From Agelaius tricolor (Eukaryota > Chordata > Aves > Passeriformes > Icteridae): 64,000 bases of DNA. Within the stretch, counting starts at the first letter, position 1. Each line of letters opens with the position of its first letter. The stretch spans positions 3,627,501-3,691,500 of the forward strand of contig JALJCS010000039.1 of NCBI GenBank assembly GCA_023055355.1, read 5' to 3'. The position numbers were made by a program, and so were the translations under genes. The notes below the pieces were generated by a model. That model had not been told where the DNA came from and searched no databases. It was given only the letters and a program-made list of their open reading frames with translations. Below, piece after piece: positions 23,321 through 35,781 of this stretch.

Positions 23321-26300
23321 TCAGCTCTCCTCAGAGCTCCAGCAGTGCAGCCAGCTGAGCTTTGACAGACGAGGCCGAGTGATCCATGCCCTGCGCAGCT
23401 GATCGTGCAGCCTCTGGAAGATGGAATATCGCCCACTGGCTGTTGCTCGGAGGACATGCAGTGTTTGAAATGCCAGCTCTGACACAGCACTGCTCATGTC
23501 CTCCGTCAGGCTTTCAAGGGCTGCAGGAGAGAGGAACAGAGCTGTGGTAAATAGGTATGATTTGTGCTGACAAAATTGAAACAGTAATCAATATTGATGC
23601 AGTAATTAATATTTGGAAGTAATAATAAAACAGGTAAAAGTTGTAATGCCAAGAAAAAAGGGAGAGGAGGGGTTCCACTACCCCCTCCCTGCAGATGTTC
23701 AAGGACAGGAGAAAAAAGCAAGAGATAACAGTTACTAAAAATTACAGAAAGAAGGGAAAATCTGGTTGGGTCCCAGGAAAACGCCAGCTATAAGAGATTT
23801 ATTGCTTTGATGCTTAAATGTAGTAATATGTTAGTTTTGGATTACATTGTACTGGCTTGGTGCGCATGTGTAACCCAAAGGTGAATTAAAGGACATCAAG
23901 GAAGAGGAGAGGCCTTCATCAAAAAATGACCCCCAAAGGCTTGTGCGACAACCAAAATGAGCGGTGGAGCATGCGCATTAAAGGTGGTGATGAGGGTTAA
24001 GAAGGTAGAAGTGTGATGAATCGAAAATGGGAAGAGATGACATTGACACATGGCATAAAAGGGGGGAATCTTCACTTGGAAAGCTCATACATGACGTGGC
24101 AAGGGTCCTGCACTCCATGGCCCACAGTTATCCTTTGCTGATGCGCTATTATTACAACCAGATTATCCCTTATTTTTAATCAAATTATATTGTCAAGATA
24201 TATTTTCTGAACTATTCAATTGAAATTGCTGCTATCTCAAATATTGTTTGGTTTTTTATGATGGGATAATTGGGCAAACATAACAGAGCCAAGGTCAGAT
24301 CCCAGATCTGTGGGGAGCCAAGGAGAGCCCCCTGTCTGGGCCATCGCAGCCGGCTCCTGCCATGGCCAGGAGGGAGTAGGGAGTAAGGGGATCAGCCCGA
24401 AGCTGCTGGCCACAAATGGCTCACGTGGCCCTGAAATTTCAGGGTGCTCTGGCCCCGGGAGCAGAGCCCTCCACAGCCAGGGCAGGGCTTGCAGCTGTCC
24501 CCGGCAGCCCCCGCTGTCAGCCCGCTGGCCTCACTCACCAGTGCAGATCAGCTGCAGCTCTTGCTGCTGCCCCCTCAGGTGCCGCCCGGCCATGCCTGTG
24601 AACACAGAGCCTGTCAGGGCCCCAGCGGCACAGCTCCCTGCCGGCGGCGCTGCCGGCGCTGCGGCCACACGGGCTGCTGGCCCGGCAGGGCTCAGCCCGG
24701 GCCCTTGCCGCACGCTGCCGCCCCAGGACACGGCTGCCAGAGGGCGGCAGCAGCAATGCCCAGGCCGGGCGGGGCTCCACGGCGCAGGGCGCGGCTGGCG
24801 CTGCCGGGGCAGCAGGCAGGGCTGGGGCCGAGCTGCGGCGGGCCGGGCCGGGGGGGGAGCCCGGGCTCGTGGCTCACCCATGAACCTGATGGCCGCCTCT
24901 CGCAGGGGCTCCTGTGGGCTCCGCAGGTAGCGCAGGGCCCGGCGCAGGTGCTCGGCCGCTCTGCTCCTGTCCTCTGCCAGCTGCAGAGAGCGGCAGGAGA
25001 GAAGGGTTGGCGCGGGCTCCGCCCCTGGGCCGGGCGCTGCCTGCGCCCAGCCCCGGCCTCCCCTGGCCGCACAGGCCTGAGGCGCGGCCTGCAGCCGCTG
25101 GCCAAGGGCTCCCGAGGGCAGGGGGCAGAGGGCCGGCTGCTGCCCGGGGAGCCGCGGTGCCGGCCCGCAGCCCCGCCGGGCCGGGGCTCCATGGGCGCCT
25201 GGCTCGGGCCCACGGGAGCCTGGAGAAGAGCCCGCGCGGCCTCTGGCTGCAGCAGCGGGCAGAGGCACAGCTGCCCGGCCCGCACACTGAGCGCCGCCCT
25301 CAGGGGCCTTCTCCAGGCTGAGCCTGGGGGTTCTCGGCTCCTCTTACCAGGCACTCGCCAAACCTCCATGTCTGATCCACCTGGAGCATTTCTTCGAGAT
25401 TCCTCCTCTTCAGGAATCTGGCAGAAGAATGCAGTACTACACAGGAGGCCTGGAGAGCAGCAGAGAGGCACAGATGGCCCCACAGGCCAGGGCACAGGAG
25501 CATCCCAGTGCCACAGCCTGAAGGAGGCTGCAGCCCGCAAGGTGCCAGGGCAGGAGGCAGCCCAGTCCCCTCCCAGGGGGACAGCAGGTGGCCACAGGTC
25601 GTCACCTTAGCAACAATCTGATTCTCATCATGGCAGTGCAAGTAGAGTGGCACCAGGCTCTGGCGCACGTGGGACTTCAGGGCCTTTCTTCCATCTTCTG
25701 TTAATAAGTCCAGCATCTCTTGAAAGACACACATGGAGTTCAGCTGCACCTGGATATCATCCTGTATGAAAGGAAGGGCAAAAGACCTCAGCATCAGCTG
25801 CTTCAGGCCCCCAGGGCACAGGCCTGCATCTGCACAGGGCACCAAGTGTCCGGGCAGCAGCTGGTGGCCGAGGCTGTGGGCACAGAGCCTTACGTGGTCA
25901 AAGAGTGGCAGGAGCGCCTCAGCCAGCTGCAGGGCAATGGGGGTGGCTATTGGGGCACCATTATCCAGGAGCAAATATCTGAGTAGAAGAATGGTCATCC
26001 TGATCATGTGGCTATCATTTTCCTGCAGGAGCTCCACAAGACGTTCAGTCAGGCTGCCCATTTCTTCAGCCTGTGCAGAACACAAGTTTGTGAAAGGCCA
26101 GCCTGCTGCCGCAGGGCCCAGAGGCCAAAGGCCTGTCCCGAAGCACTGGTGCAGCTGAAGTGAAGCGAGAGGCAGGAGAGCTGGGAGCAGCTGCCCCAGC
26201 GCCCCAAGCCCAGGCAAGGCCAAGTGAGTGCCTTGCCCAGCCCCATGCTGCCTGCACGGCTTCAGCCACTGCCCCTTTCTCACCATCAAGGGATTCTTGC

Positions 26301-29192
26301 CCAGCACTACCAGGCCTCTGAGTGCCAAGTAACGCCTGGCCCTGTGCTCGCTCTGCAGGTTCCGTGCCATGATCTCCAGAACACTGTCACTGCATTCCCT
26401 CAAGTCCAGGCACTCAAGGACCTGAAAGGCACCGGGCAGTGACAGGGAGCCAGCCGGCAGGAGCCCGGAACTGCACAGGGCTGGGCCCAGGCAGCAGCAC
26501 AGGGCACGGGCACCGTCCTGGCAGCTGTGCCTACGAGAGGGTAGAGAGCTGGGAGGCAGCGCTGGCCTTGAGGCTCACCTCCACAAGGAATGCCAGGGCA
26601 GGGAAATCCCAGGATGGCATCTCTTGGCCGAGCAGGGCGAGCAGGTAGAATGCAATCCCGGAACAGAAGTGTATGGCTGACTGGCAAATTTCTCTAAAGA
26701 GAGGAAAAAGGAAACAAGACCCTGAGCCAGTGGGGCAAATCTCTCCCAGGAGTGACTCTCAGAGTTCTCATCTTTCCCCACCACCTTTCCAGCAAGGGGA
26801 CGTGGGCCATTTGGGAGTTGGTCGCTCATGGGCACCCTCCTCTGCCAGCCTTTTCTAGTCTGCTTGGCTGTCCTTCAGTGACAAGGCCCTCTGGCCCATG
26901 ATCATGGGGAGTTTGGGGGACACCTGAGCACAGAGCACAAATGTCAGAGGCAGTGGGGAGAAGGGGCTCTCACCTGGCCAGCAGAGCCACGGCAAAGTGG
27001 TGGGTGTCAAGAGAGAGCAGCGTGTCCCAGCCACACCTGCGTTCCATTGCCACCACCACATGCTCACAGCGGAGAAGGCAGAGCAGGCACTTCAGGGTCC
27101 GCACTGCAAACCTGTGTGCACAGCAAAGGCCAGGTGACGCTGGCAGCACTGGCTCCTTGGCAGGCCACATGGCAGGGACAGGAGGAGTGGGATGGAGCAC
27201 CTGTTGGGGCTGGTGGCAAGGCCGTGCTCTTGCTGACATCCCTTCCAGAAGGCATCGACCTCCTCTGGCATCTCTTCTGTGCTGGAGAACACTTGGAAAA
27301 GCAGATGCACAAATAGGCGGGGGAAATACACCTTCAATATCTGTGGCAGACAGGGCACCTGCAGGATCTTCCACATCACCACGGTTGCCTGCAAAGGACA
27401 AAGCCCCCCGAGACAGCGCTCAGTGCCCAGGCGTCCGTGTGGCAGGGCCCGAGCGTGGCAGGGAGAGGCCCGGAGAGAGGCAGGGGGAGCACGGGGCCAG
27501 CTGGGCCTGAAGCTGCCCCTGGACCAGGTTTCAGGCCAGCGCCTGAGGCAGGCAGATGCAGTGGGGGAAGGAGGATGGAGAGCTCTGGAGAGGCAGCCTT
27601 GGGGCCAGCAAAGGCCACTTGCAGAAACTCACTGCCAGGCCAAAGACACCCGTTTGGTCCCCATCGGAGGTGCACGTGCTGTGCTCTGGCCAGCTCCCCA
27701 GCACATCCAGGAGGGTCAGCTGTGCCAGCTCCGCAGTCCTGGCTGAGCCCATGATGGTCTTCCACATGGCCATGGCAGCTCTGCGGGGTCAGAGCTCTGT
27801 CTCAGGGGGGTCTCAGACACAGCACCGGGGGGAGCTGAGCTGGCTGCCAGTTCTGCCTCTGCCCACTGGGCCTGGCCAGCAGCAGCCAGGCAGCCCAGGC
27901 CTGTGGGGACAGAGCCCTGAGGGGCAGGGAGGGAGCATGGCAGCAGGCTCAGGGGCCGACGTGCCAGGGCTGGGAAAGGCAGCAGCCAGAGGGCCCTGGA
28001 AGTCTCTGTTGCTGAGACACCTGCAGCAGGCTGTACAGGGTGATGGGCTGGGGAGGCCTGAGCTCTCTGGGCAGGTGGGCCCCATACCTGTCACAGGACG
28101 GGGCCACACGCAGGAGCGTCAGGACTGCGTCATCTGGCTGTGCTTCCGTCAGATCCAGCAGGGCCTCGTCCAGCCTGGGCTCAGCACAGTCATTGGCCAC
28201 GAGCCACTGGTGGATGAACCTCACCATGGCGGGCACCTGCAGAAGGCACAGGGAGACTTGGGAAGCTGCCAGAGGGAGCAATGTTCCCAGCTTGCCCAGA
28301 GACATGATTCCCTTCCCAGCGCACTGCCATGTGGCCTCAAAGGCTCACAGCAACCAGCATGCGTGGCTTGGGAGGCCAAGCAATTCCTGGCAGGATCAAA
28401 CCCTGCTCACAGGCTGCTTACTTGGTTGGGATAGTAGAAATCTTCCTGTACAAGCATAGACAGGAGGGCAGCGCTGGTCTTGCTTTGGAACATGGGCGAG
28501 TATGCTTGGAGCCCAGTGCCCATGGCGATGGTCACTTCCTCCTGCATTCTCCTCATGAATTTGCAGATGAACTGTAGGAGAAGGGCAGGAAGCCGGGGAT
28601 GTTGCATGGAGTGCTGCACACACGGTGCTGGGCTGAGCAGGGACAGCAGGCCCAGCCCAGCTGGGGGTGGCTGCAGGTACCTGCGCTGTGCTGCGGAAGC
28701 GGCCACGGCCGGGTTCCTGCTCTTGTGTGCGCTCCAGGGCTGCATCTGGCAAAGAGCGAGTGCAGCCAGAGCTGAGGGGCTGCGGGAGAGGCCGGAGAAC
28801 ACAGCCCAGCCCTGCGCCCCCCAGGCAGGGAGAGCCCCAGGATGCCCCAGGGGATGGAGCATGGCCACTGCAGGGTGTCTGCCTGGGCCCTCTTCCATCC
28901 TGTCCGTGGGCATTTCCCCAGGGTATTGCATGGGATGGGATGGGATGGGATGCATGGCATGGCATGGCATGGCATGGGATGGGATGGCATGGCATGGCAT
29001 GGCATGGCATGGGGCCAAGTTGGCTGCAGGCTCCAGCCCTACAGCCCAGCTCTGCCACTCACCCTCCTGCGGTGGATGGAATGGCACCACCTCCTCAGTC
29101 TCCTGTGCTGGGGCAGTTCCAGGGCCTTCTTCCTCCTCCTCCTCCTCCTCCAGCCAGGCCATCTTGGGCACTCTCGGGGGTCTCTGCTCCAT
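23321..29192 (-). CDS. Maestro/HEAT-repeat (MROH-like) gene, 15 coding exons, intact
   Basis: Spliced gene for a ~671-aa HEAT-repeat protein of the avian MROH-like family (intracellular, molecular function unknown). Exons in transcript order: 29192-29063, 28745-28681, 28571-28422, 28236-28088, 27780-27633, 27388-27201, 27111-26974, 26693-26579, 26421-26284, 26070-25894, 25761-25606, 25449-25348, 24980-24878, 24595-24539, 23520-23321 (TGA 23323-23321). All introns are GT-AG and every junction keeps phase. Family signals are MVRFIHQWL (exon 4), APSCDR, FWKGCQ (exon 6), ALRGLVVLG (exon 9), FLKRRNLEEM and TWRFGECL (exon 12), and EPLREAAIRFMG (exon 13). The start at 29,192 aligns with the paralogue's start, and a second in-frame ATG is at 29,162. 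The N-terminus carries a run of eight Glu from a (TCC)n tract. The last exon is 10 codons longer than in the plus-strand copy. Close to 23.2 kb only AATATA/AATACA-type poly(A) signals are visible. Confidence 0.85.
23829..24285 (+). mobile_element. Solo LTR-like insert in intron 14 of the minus-strand MROH gene
   Basis: The last intron (23,521-24,538) is expanded by AT-rich sequence containing a CATAAAAGGGG TATA-like element (about 24,055-24,065). It could be bounded by TGTTAG at 23,829 and ATAACA at 24,285, which are short inverted ends. It shares words with the 9.3-9.97 kb segment. No clear target-site duplication is visible, so boundaries are provisional. Confidence 0.4.
28929..29013. repeat. 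ATGGG/ATGGC pentanucleotide satellite in MROH intron 1
   Basis: Tandem TGGGA and TGGCA pentamers fill ~85 bp of intron 1. In gene orientation they read CCATG/CCATC, the same as the array in intron 1 of the plus-strand paralogue. Confidence 0.9.
29129..29151. repeat. (TCC)n encoding a poly-Glu run
   Basis: A trinucleotide run in coding exon 1 of the minus-strand MROH gene encodes consecutive Glu residues. The plus-strand paralogue lacks it and has a basic KGLRGKKSKG segment at this position. Confidence 0.85.
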
Positions 29193-29560
29193 GTCTCTGA
29201 CTGGAGCTACTTGCAGGAGAGGTGCCCTGGGAAAGCTCCGGGGCACCAAGTCCCACGCTCTGCCCTTGAGGGCAGCTGCAGAATAGAAGCCTCGCAAGGC
29301 CACGGGTCACCGAGTTCTGTGCTCTGGCCTCGAGCTCAGCTGCAGGAACAAGGCTGCGGAAAAGCTCGGGCTCAGACAGGAACGAGCGTGCTGTGTGGGG
29401 GCTCGTCACGGCACCACACTGTCCCGTTGTGCCCTGTTGCATGCTCCCAGCTCCCGGGCAAGCTTCTATTTCCCACGTGTCACAAAGGGCCCTTGGACAC
29501 CGGGTTCCGTTCCATGGCACGGTGACTGTGCTGCAGCGTGCCACCCAGGGCCCTTGCACA
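29193..29560 (-). promoter_or_regulatory. 5' flank of the minus-strand MROH gene, shared with the paralogue
   Basis: In gene orientation this flank matches the region 39,400-39,955 upstream of the second gene. Shared words include GCCCTTTGTGACAC, ACCATGGAAC-like, and repeated GGACTTGGTGAC/GAGCTCTTCC units. The duplication therefore included the promoter region. No TATA box is assigned. Confidence 0.55.
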
Positions 29561-30600
29561 CACTGCCGCCTGCCCTGGGGCCGCCCCCAGCCCAGCCAAA
29601 GTGGCCCAGGCTGGAAGGAATGCCTGGCCCCAGGTGTCTAAGGCAGCCCCACAGGATCTTTAGGAAGGGCTCAGAGCATCAGCAAACGCTGCCCTGCTCT
29701 GCGGGCTCAGGGCAGCAGAAGGAGCCCCCAGGGCTGCCGACGCAGCCACGCTGGGAAGGGCACGGGGCCTTCCAGGGAAGCTGGCACGGCCTCCTTGGGA
29801 CACGTCCCGGCCCGTGGCCATCCTAAACCCACGGGTGTGACACGCACAGGGAACGTGTGGGCCCGGGCACGAATGCTGCTCTTAGCCCTGGGGCCCGGGC
29901 AGCGCTGACAGCAGCAGCTGTGGCAGAGTCCCTGCCCAAGCAGAGCTGCCAGCCCCGGAGCCCTGGCAGCCCTGGTGCCCGTCTCCTGCCCCAGAGACCT
30001 GTGCCCCCGGGGGGCTTCTGTGCCACAGGGAGCCAAAGCCCACCTGCATTGGGGGCTATGCTCCTTCCTGCAGGGGCTGATGGGCAGAGCACCTGGAGCA
30101 ACTGCTGGCAACACTTGCTGTCTGTCAGATGATGTTGCTCCTTCCTGAAATGTATTTTTTTCATGGAAGGCATTCGCAGTAGCACCACAACACCATCCAT
30201 TTCTGAGTTTCCCAGGGCAATTAGATTGCAAAGTAACACTGTGATGTTTCCTTGTGCTTTTCTCACTCTCTTTCCTCCATTCTGGGAAAAATAGAATCTG
30301 CCCAGGCTCTGATATTCTCGGCTTCAGTTGCTGCCTGTCTGGCTGTGGCAGCTCATGTCCAAACAAAACTGTGTCCCTGCTGAGCACAGGAATGGGTGGC
30401 CACAAATAGGGAAGTTCCCCAGTGAACATGAAGGCAGACACGTGGAAGTACAGAGGATAAGGATAACTCTGGGAGGAGAAGCTGTTCAGTGTCTCTGATT
30501 ACGGTGCCCGCACCCTGAAGCAGCAGCCAGGAGAAGTGCTGTAAGCAGACACGTGCAGTTTTGGACACCACAATATAAAAAGTAAGCCATTAGCCAGAAT
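29561..30600. other. Non-coding stretch between MROH 5' flank and CR1
   Basis: No supportable gene or repeat is recognised. Long frames on the minus strand have low-complexity translations. Confidence 0.45.
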
Positions 30601-30612
30601 GCAAAGGAGGAC

Positions 30613-30990
30613 TGCAAGGATGGAGTGTGGTCTGGAGGGGCAGCCCTAAGTGCAGCTGAGGCCACTCTAGTCTGTTCAGCCTGGAGGAGAGTAAAGGGCA
30701 TCACTGTGGTCTCCAACATCCTCCTGAGGGGAATCAGAGGGGCTGCTGCAGCTCTCGTCACTGTTGGGAGCAGTGACAGCACTCAAGAAAAGGGCAGGGA
30801 GCTGGGACAGGGCAAGTTTCATTTCCATATCAGGAAAAGGTTTTTCACCCAGAGCACGGTCAGGCACTGGCACAGGTTCCCCATTGACGCAGCCCAGTGG
30901 AGCCCGGGCCAGCTCTGGGGAAAACTCCGGCGCTGTGCCAGGAGTGGGGAACGGCCAAGGCGTGGGCTCTGCCTGCGGCTGAACCTGATG
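30613..30990 (+). mobile_element. CR1 LINE 3' fragment (sense)
   Basis: Ordered CR1 words: TTCAGCCTGGAGGAGAG (about 30,675-30,691), GCAGTGACAG, the AAGTTTCATTTCCATATCAGG-type stretch (about 30,813-30,833), GGTTTTTCACCCAGAGCACGG and GGCACTGGCACAGGTT. It is diverged and 5'-truncated. Confidence 0.75.
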
Positions 30991-31075
30991 AGCCTCTGCT
31001 CAGTGGCTCAGGATCTAATAACTGCGTCACGGAGCAGGCAAAAGAGAAGGAGGAGGCTCCTCCATTGTGAGGTTC

Positions 31076-31545
31076 CACAGGCAAAGGTTTATCCCAGGGA
31101 AGGATTCAGAAGCAAAGAGCCACCAGCACTTCTGTGCACGGCATTTTATAAGGGTACAACTCAGGGGGTGGATACAAACCATTGACCAAGAAGGAATCTG
31201 CAAGGCAGGAGCGAGGGGATTACATCAGGGGCTTGGGACTAATTAGGACAGATGGGAGGAGAGGGTAGGTGCCATGGATGAGTGGGGTTTCCTGCAATAG
31301 GGGAATTCCAAAGGGGTGGTGCAGTCAGGGATTGGTCCAAGACAAAACTGACAGGGAAGGTTCAGGAATAAAGAGCTGGGTTACCTTGACAGGCAGGGAA
31401 GGAGCTGGAACAAAGAGTGGGGAATGGCATGAGGGACAACTTTGAGGGAGGGCAAAACCTAGGGGTAAACCAACTTGGGAAAAACAGGGGGTACATGAAA
31501 ACAAACTATTATAAGATAACTGATAAATAAACACAAACTGCAACA
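31076..31545 (-). mobile_element. Solo LTR, minus strand
   Basis: On the minus strand it begins TGTTGCAGTTTGTG (31,545) and ends CCTCACA (31,076), with a TTATAAAATG TATA-like box at about 31,146-31,155 and a GGATAAACC poly(A)-like element downstream. The C-rich U3 resembles avian class I/II LTRs. No target-site duplication is evident. Confidence 0.6.
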
Positions 31546-32190
31546 TCCCAGGGAAATGGGCACAGCACCAAGCCCATCTGAGGTTGAGAAATCTTTGAAC
31601 AACATCGAGAAGTCACTCAGGCTTTTAGACACTACATCAAAAGTCAAGGGTTGTGAACTCTAGGTTTACATGAGTATATACTCCTGAGTTTTACTTTAGG
31701 CAGTGTTTTAAGAAACTTGTTTTATGTCTGATCATACCCCAGTTCCTTGTAGATTGTGTGGAACGTGTAATCCTTTTGTTTTCATTGCTTGTTAGGACTA
31801 TAAAAAAGAATATTGGTGCTGGGTGACTCAGAGACACCCAGTGTGTGTTAAGTGCAGTATACAGGGCATAAAGAGAAGGAAAAGAGAAGAAGTAGTAATA
31901 CATACTGGTAAGTTTGGAAATTAAGATAGCATTAAGAATGAATAACACAAGAAGTAAAAATGTTATTAAAAAGAGTCCACTAGAATGTATTTTAGCACAT
32001 GAGAAAGATTTGAGAGGAATCCCAGAGGGTAATTTTTCAAAGAAAGGTAATCTGATTAAATAGTCTACCCAATGGTAGTAGCCTTGGTATCAGTTAGAAA
32101 GTGGTGAAAAGTGACCCCCTAATGGAACTTTAAATTATCATACATTGTGACAGTTGATGTTATTTTTATGAAAAGAAGAAAAATGAGATC
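31546..32190. other. AT-rich stretch upstream of the retroviral gag remnant
   Basis: No feature is recognised. By position it could be the leader of the retrovirus that follows, but no primer-binding site or plus-strand LTR is identified. Confidence 0.4.
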
Positions 32191-32192
32191 AT

Positions 32193-34560
32193 GTGGTATA
32201 TGCAGATGTGTTTTTTACCCTGGAGAATAAACCTGAGGGGCAGAAAGAATGTGGCTTTGATTTGGCCCCACAGGACCCTTTAGTCCTAACCTTGGAAAGA
32301 AGTAACAGGCAGAAAATAAAGAGATGCTGTTCAGCATGTAGCATAGGGCAGAGATGTTTGAAATTGGCTAAAAAGCATGAGGAAGATTGTGTTCTAGGTG
32401 TCCAAGAGTTACAGCCGAGTTACCCCAGACCAACTCCCCCTCACCCAACCACTCCGCACCCTGAATGAAACCCAAATGGCAGTGAGGATGAGATGAATAA
32501 TCCTGGGGAGGGGACAATTTCAGAGACCCCAGTGACAACCAACACAAGGAATAAAACCAGGAAAGCTTTGCCTTTAGTCACCCCTTTAAGGCAAGTAGTG
32601 GGTCCCCAAGGAGAAGCCATATGGGTGAACTTCTGCTTTTCTACTAGTGATCTGAAGAGTTGGCAGGAAAAAGTTAAAATTTATAGAGAAAACCCCAGCA
32701 AAGTATCAAAAAGATTTGAGTTCATAGTCAAGAATCGAGACCCAGACTGAGGTGATACTGATTTCATGCTGACAGAGCTAAGAAAACCAGCAAAAGAGTT
32801 GGTGATAAAGGTAGCCAGAGCCCATGTGCAGGGACAAATTGCTAGTGGAGCCTGACAAGGTACAGTGGACCAGCTGTTTCCTACTGTAAACCCTTTGTGG
32901 GACCCAAATGATGCAGGCAGCTGTGCAATGTTAGCCAGATAGCAGGAACTAGTCAAATTTGAATTAAAAATGCCATTCCAGAAGCAATAAATTGGTTAGT
33001 AATATATAATGTTACACAGGGACAGCAGGAGTCACCCACTGACTTTGTGAACAGACTCTGAGCAGCTGCATGGAAACGCACAGCCCTGGATCCCTGGTCG
33101 GATATGGGAAAGCAGCAGTTCCTTTCCCTGATGTTTGGGCAATCTAGCCCAGATGCCAGGCAGGAACTTCAGAAGCTGAAGGAGCCTGTAAAGAGAGACT
33201 TAAAGGCATTAATGAAAAAGCATAGAAGTTGTATGATAATAAAGACAGAGAAAAAGAAAAAGAACTCCCTGCAGCCACAGTGGCAGCTCTGGATCAGCTC
33301 CAGGGAGAGGACGTGGGCGGGGATGAAGCAGAGGCAGGGACCAAAATACCAGTGGCAGAGGAGGTTCAAACCAGCCACAGGCCAAGCTGGGGCCAAATCA
33401 ATGTGCATATTGTAAGAAAGGACACTGGAAATGCCAGTGCCCAGAGTTAGCTGACACAGTACACAAAACTCTTGTAGCCACTCTAGATGATAAGAAATGA
33501 CCAAGACTGGCAGATCTTACCCTAGCAGGCCCACTGGTTAAAATATAGCTGAAGAATGAGAAAGAAGTTGAATTTTTAGTAAATAGTGGAGACACATTTT
33601 CACTCTTGAATCAAGCATTGATACCCAAAAGTGAAAACTGTCTTCAAGCAAGAGGAGCCACTGGCCAGCCATTCTTCTTAAACTGCTTAAATGTAAAATT
33701 GAGAAGAAAATGAGAATACATCAGTTTCTTGATTTACCAAACTCACCCAAATCTGCGCTAGGCAGGGATTTGCTGGAAAATTTAGAAGCGACAGTTGAGC
33801 TTATAAAAACAAAAATGTAATTTAAGGTACCTGAAGACAAATTGGTTTTAGCATTAGGACTGACAATTGACACAAGACCAACAAACAATAATAACTCTTT
33901 AGAGCAAGTGTTGAATCAGGTGTACCCAAGAGTAGGGGATACCGATAGGTCAGGAAAATCAAAACGAGCAGACCCTGTAAAAATCGAGCTACAGACAAGA
34001 GTTAGGCCAGCAGTCAGAAAGCAATAGCCTTTAAGATTAGAAGATAGGAAAGGAATACAGGCAACAATCACTAAATTCCTGACATTAGGATTATTGGAAG
34101 AATGGGAGTCCAAATTTAATATTCCTAGATTGGCAATAAAGAAACCTAATGGAACTTAGAAACTAGTGCCAGATTTACAGGCAATTAATGATTTATGCCC
34201 GACTACCTTACTAGCTAAGCTTTGAGATGATTTAATTTGGTTTCCAGTGATAGATGTGAAAGATGCTTTCTTCTGCCTGCCACTTGCAGAAGTGAAAATA
34301 TATTTGCTTTCGAATGGGAGAACCTAGCACAGGCAGGAAAAACCAACTTAGCTGGGCAGGATTACCTCAGGGGTACAAAAACATTCCCAGTTTTTGGGAG
34401 TCAGTCGGCTGAAGAATTAGAGCTATGGCAATCACTGCCTGGGGAAGGAACACTCCAACAGCATGCAGATGATTTGTTAATTGCTACTGACACTACTAAA
34501 GAATGTTTTGAGCGGGCAGTGAACCTTTTGAATGTTCCTGGACTGAGTGGTTATCAAGTA
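32193..34560 (+). pseudogene. Class I endogenous retrovirus: broken gag-pro-pol
   Basis: Gammaretrovirus-like remnant read in several frames. Gag: a matrix-like frame at 32,193-32,468, a capsid-like frame at 32,493-32,750 (STSDLKSWQEK motif), a C-terminal frame at 33,104-33,415, and a nucleocapsid zinc knuckle near 33,399-33,437 that is one residue short of C-X2-C-X4-H-X4-C. Protease, near 33,570-33,810: the catalytic DTG is changed to NSG. Reverse transcriptase, 34,040-34,560: a VKDAFF-type motif and an ADDLL active-site block are visible, interrupted by stops and frame changes. The pol sequence stops abruptly at 34,560, where a minus-strand LTR begins. There is no intact gene. This is an old, dead insertion. 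Confidence 0.8.
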
Positions 34561-35133
34561 TGTGCACAGAAAGCCCGGCTGGAGCAGCAGCTGTGGCTGT
34601 GCCCCTCCGAGGGGGCGCTCACAGTCCCCGGCTTGCCCTGGCACACCGAGCGGCGGGGACACTCTCCCGCTCCTCGGGAGGCCGCGAGAGCGGCTGAGGC
34701 TTTCGCCTGCTGCGGACAAGACACCAAAGCCACGCTGGTAGGAGAAGGAGAGGGGACTCCAGCTGGGGGCAAAGTCCAGCTTTATTAGAGAGCTCCAATG
34801 AAATCTGCAACCCAGGGCATCCAGAGAACTGGAGACAGAGAACTGGGCTGTGCAAGGTGTTATAAAGGGCAGAGTGAACAGGGGAGGGGATGGCCCATCT
34901 GCCAATGGAATTCCAGGAGGGTGTGGGGAGCAGGGAAACAGACATGTAGGGGAACCAATGGGGATAAACCGGGGGAGGGGCCCCGGTGCCTGAGCCTATC
35001 ACTCGACACCCTTGGGAGAAGTTTCTGGAGGGAAGGGATGGGCTGTGGAGTGACAGGCAGGACACAGGGGAGGGGTTGAGGGGATGACAAGGCAGTTTTC
35101 AGGAAACCAGGGAAGGAGGCAGCGAGATTGACA
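34561..35133 (-). mobile_element. LTR, minus strand, inserted into the retroviral pol remnant
   Basis: On the minus strand it shows CCCTTTATAACACC (TATA, about 34,856-34,869), CTAATAAAGC (poly(A) signal, about 34,783-34,792), and a terminal GTGCACA at 34,561. The upstream end is placed at TGTCAATC (35,133) by its TGT..ACA ends, but this is uncertain. It cuts the plus-strand pol of the neighbouring retrovirus, so it is younger than that element. Confidence 0.6.
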
Positions 35134-35168
35134 TTAAAAAGGAGGGAGGAGGCAACGGGGGCAGAACT

Positions 35169-35764
35169 GTTATAAGTTGCAGTGAGGAACCAACCACCGA
35201 CAAGTGAGTCCAAATTAAATGTAATTTATTAATTGATAGTGCAAGCGATAATAGGCAAATTACAGCACTGAGTGAAGCCAACAAAAGGCTTGCACCCACC
35301 TGGGAGCCCTGGGTGTAGCCGGGGAGTCACTGCTCCTCCTTCGGCCCACACCACTCCGCAGTTCAGTCCTCCTTTTTATCTGTTGTTGTTGGGTGTCCCT
35401 CCAGTGTTCTCTGCGTCTGTGCCGATAGTTGCTAGGGGGTCTTATTCTGCCTTCTGGTGGTCGTCTGGATGAAGGCTCCCATCCTCTTCCTCGAGGTCTT
35501 ACAATAGCTTTGACCATATATAGGCATATAGCTACATATAGTTACACATTTGCTTAGTTAGCCTTTCAACATATTAGCTTCTGACAGTTTGCGGTTTAAG
35601 CCTTAGGACATTTTTTTTGCAATATATTAGCCCATTATATTCATCTTGCAACATATTAGCTGGTTACATCTATCCTTGTGGGTTTTTTTTTATTATTGGC
35701 TTTTCTCCCCTCTTATAGTCTTTTTAGCAACTTGATGAACAAACTAAGACATTAACTCATTACA
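35169..35764 (-). mobile_element. 3' LTR of the minus-strand env-bearing retrovirus
   Basis: On the minus strand it begins TGTAATGAG (35,764) directly after a purine-rich AAAAAGGGGGGAA polypurine tract (about 35,766-35,778), and ends CTTATAACA (35,169). It contains a GATAAAAAGG TATA-like box (about 35,370) and an AATAAA (about 35,223-35,236). This matches a retroviral PPT-U3-R-U5 arrangement just downstream of env. Confidence 0.75.
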
Positions 35765-35781
35765 ATTCCCCCCTTTTTCTT

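Noticed and set aside
24444..25610. 388-codon plus-strand open frame
   Set aside because: It is antisense to MROH exons 12-14 and their GC-rich introns. The minus-strand exons have matched splice sites and a paralogue, and the plus frame has neither.
28929..29013. Possible CRISPR-like array (regular short repeats)
   Set aside because: The repeats are 5-bp units without spacers in a eukaryotic intron. It is a satellite, not CRISPR.
28553..29525. Frames with MAWHG/PCHAM repeats on both strands
   Set aside because: They are translations of the intronic pentanucleotide satellite.
34237..34788. 183-codon open frame taken as one protein
   Set aside because: It runs from the retroviral RT remnant directly into an inserted LTR on the opposite strand, so the fusion is an insertion artefact.
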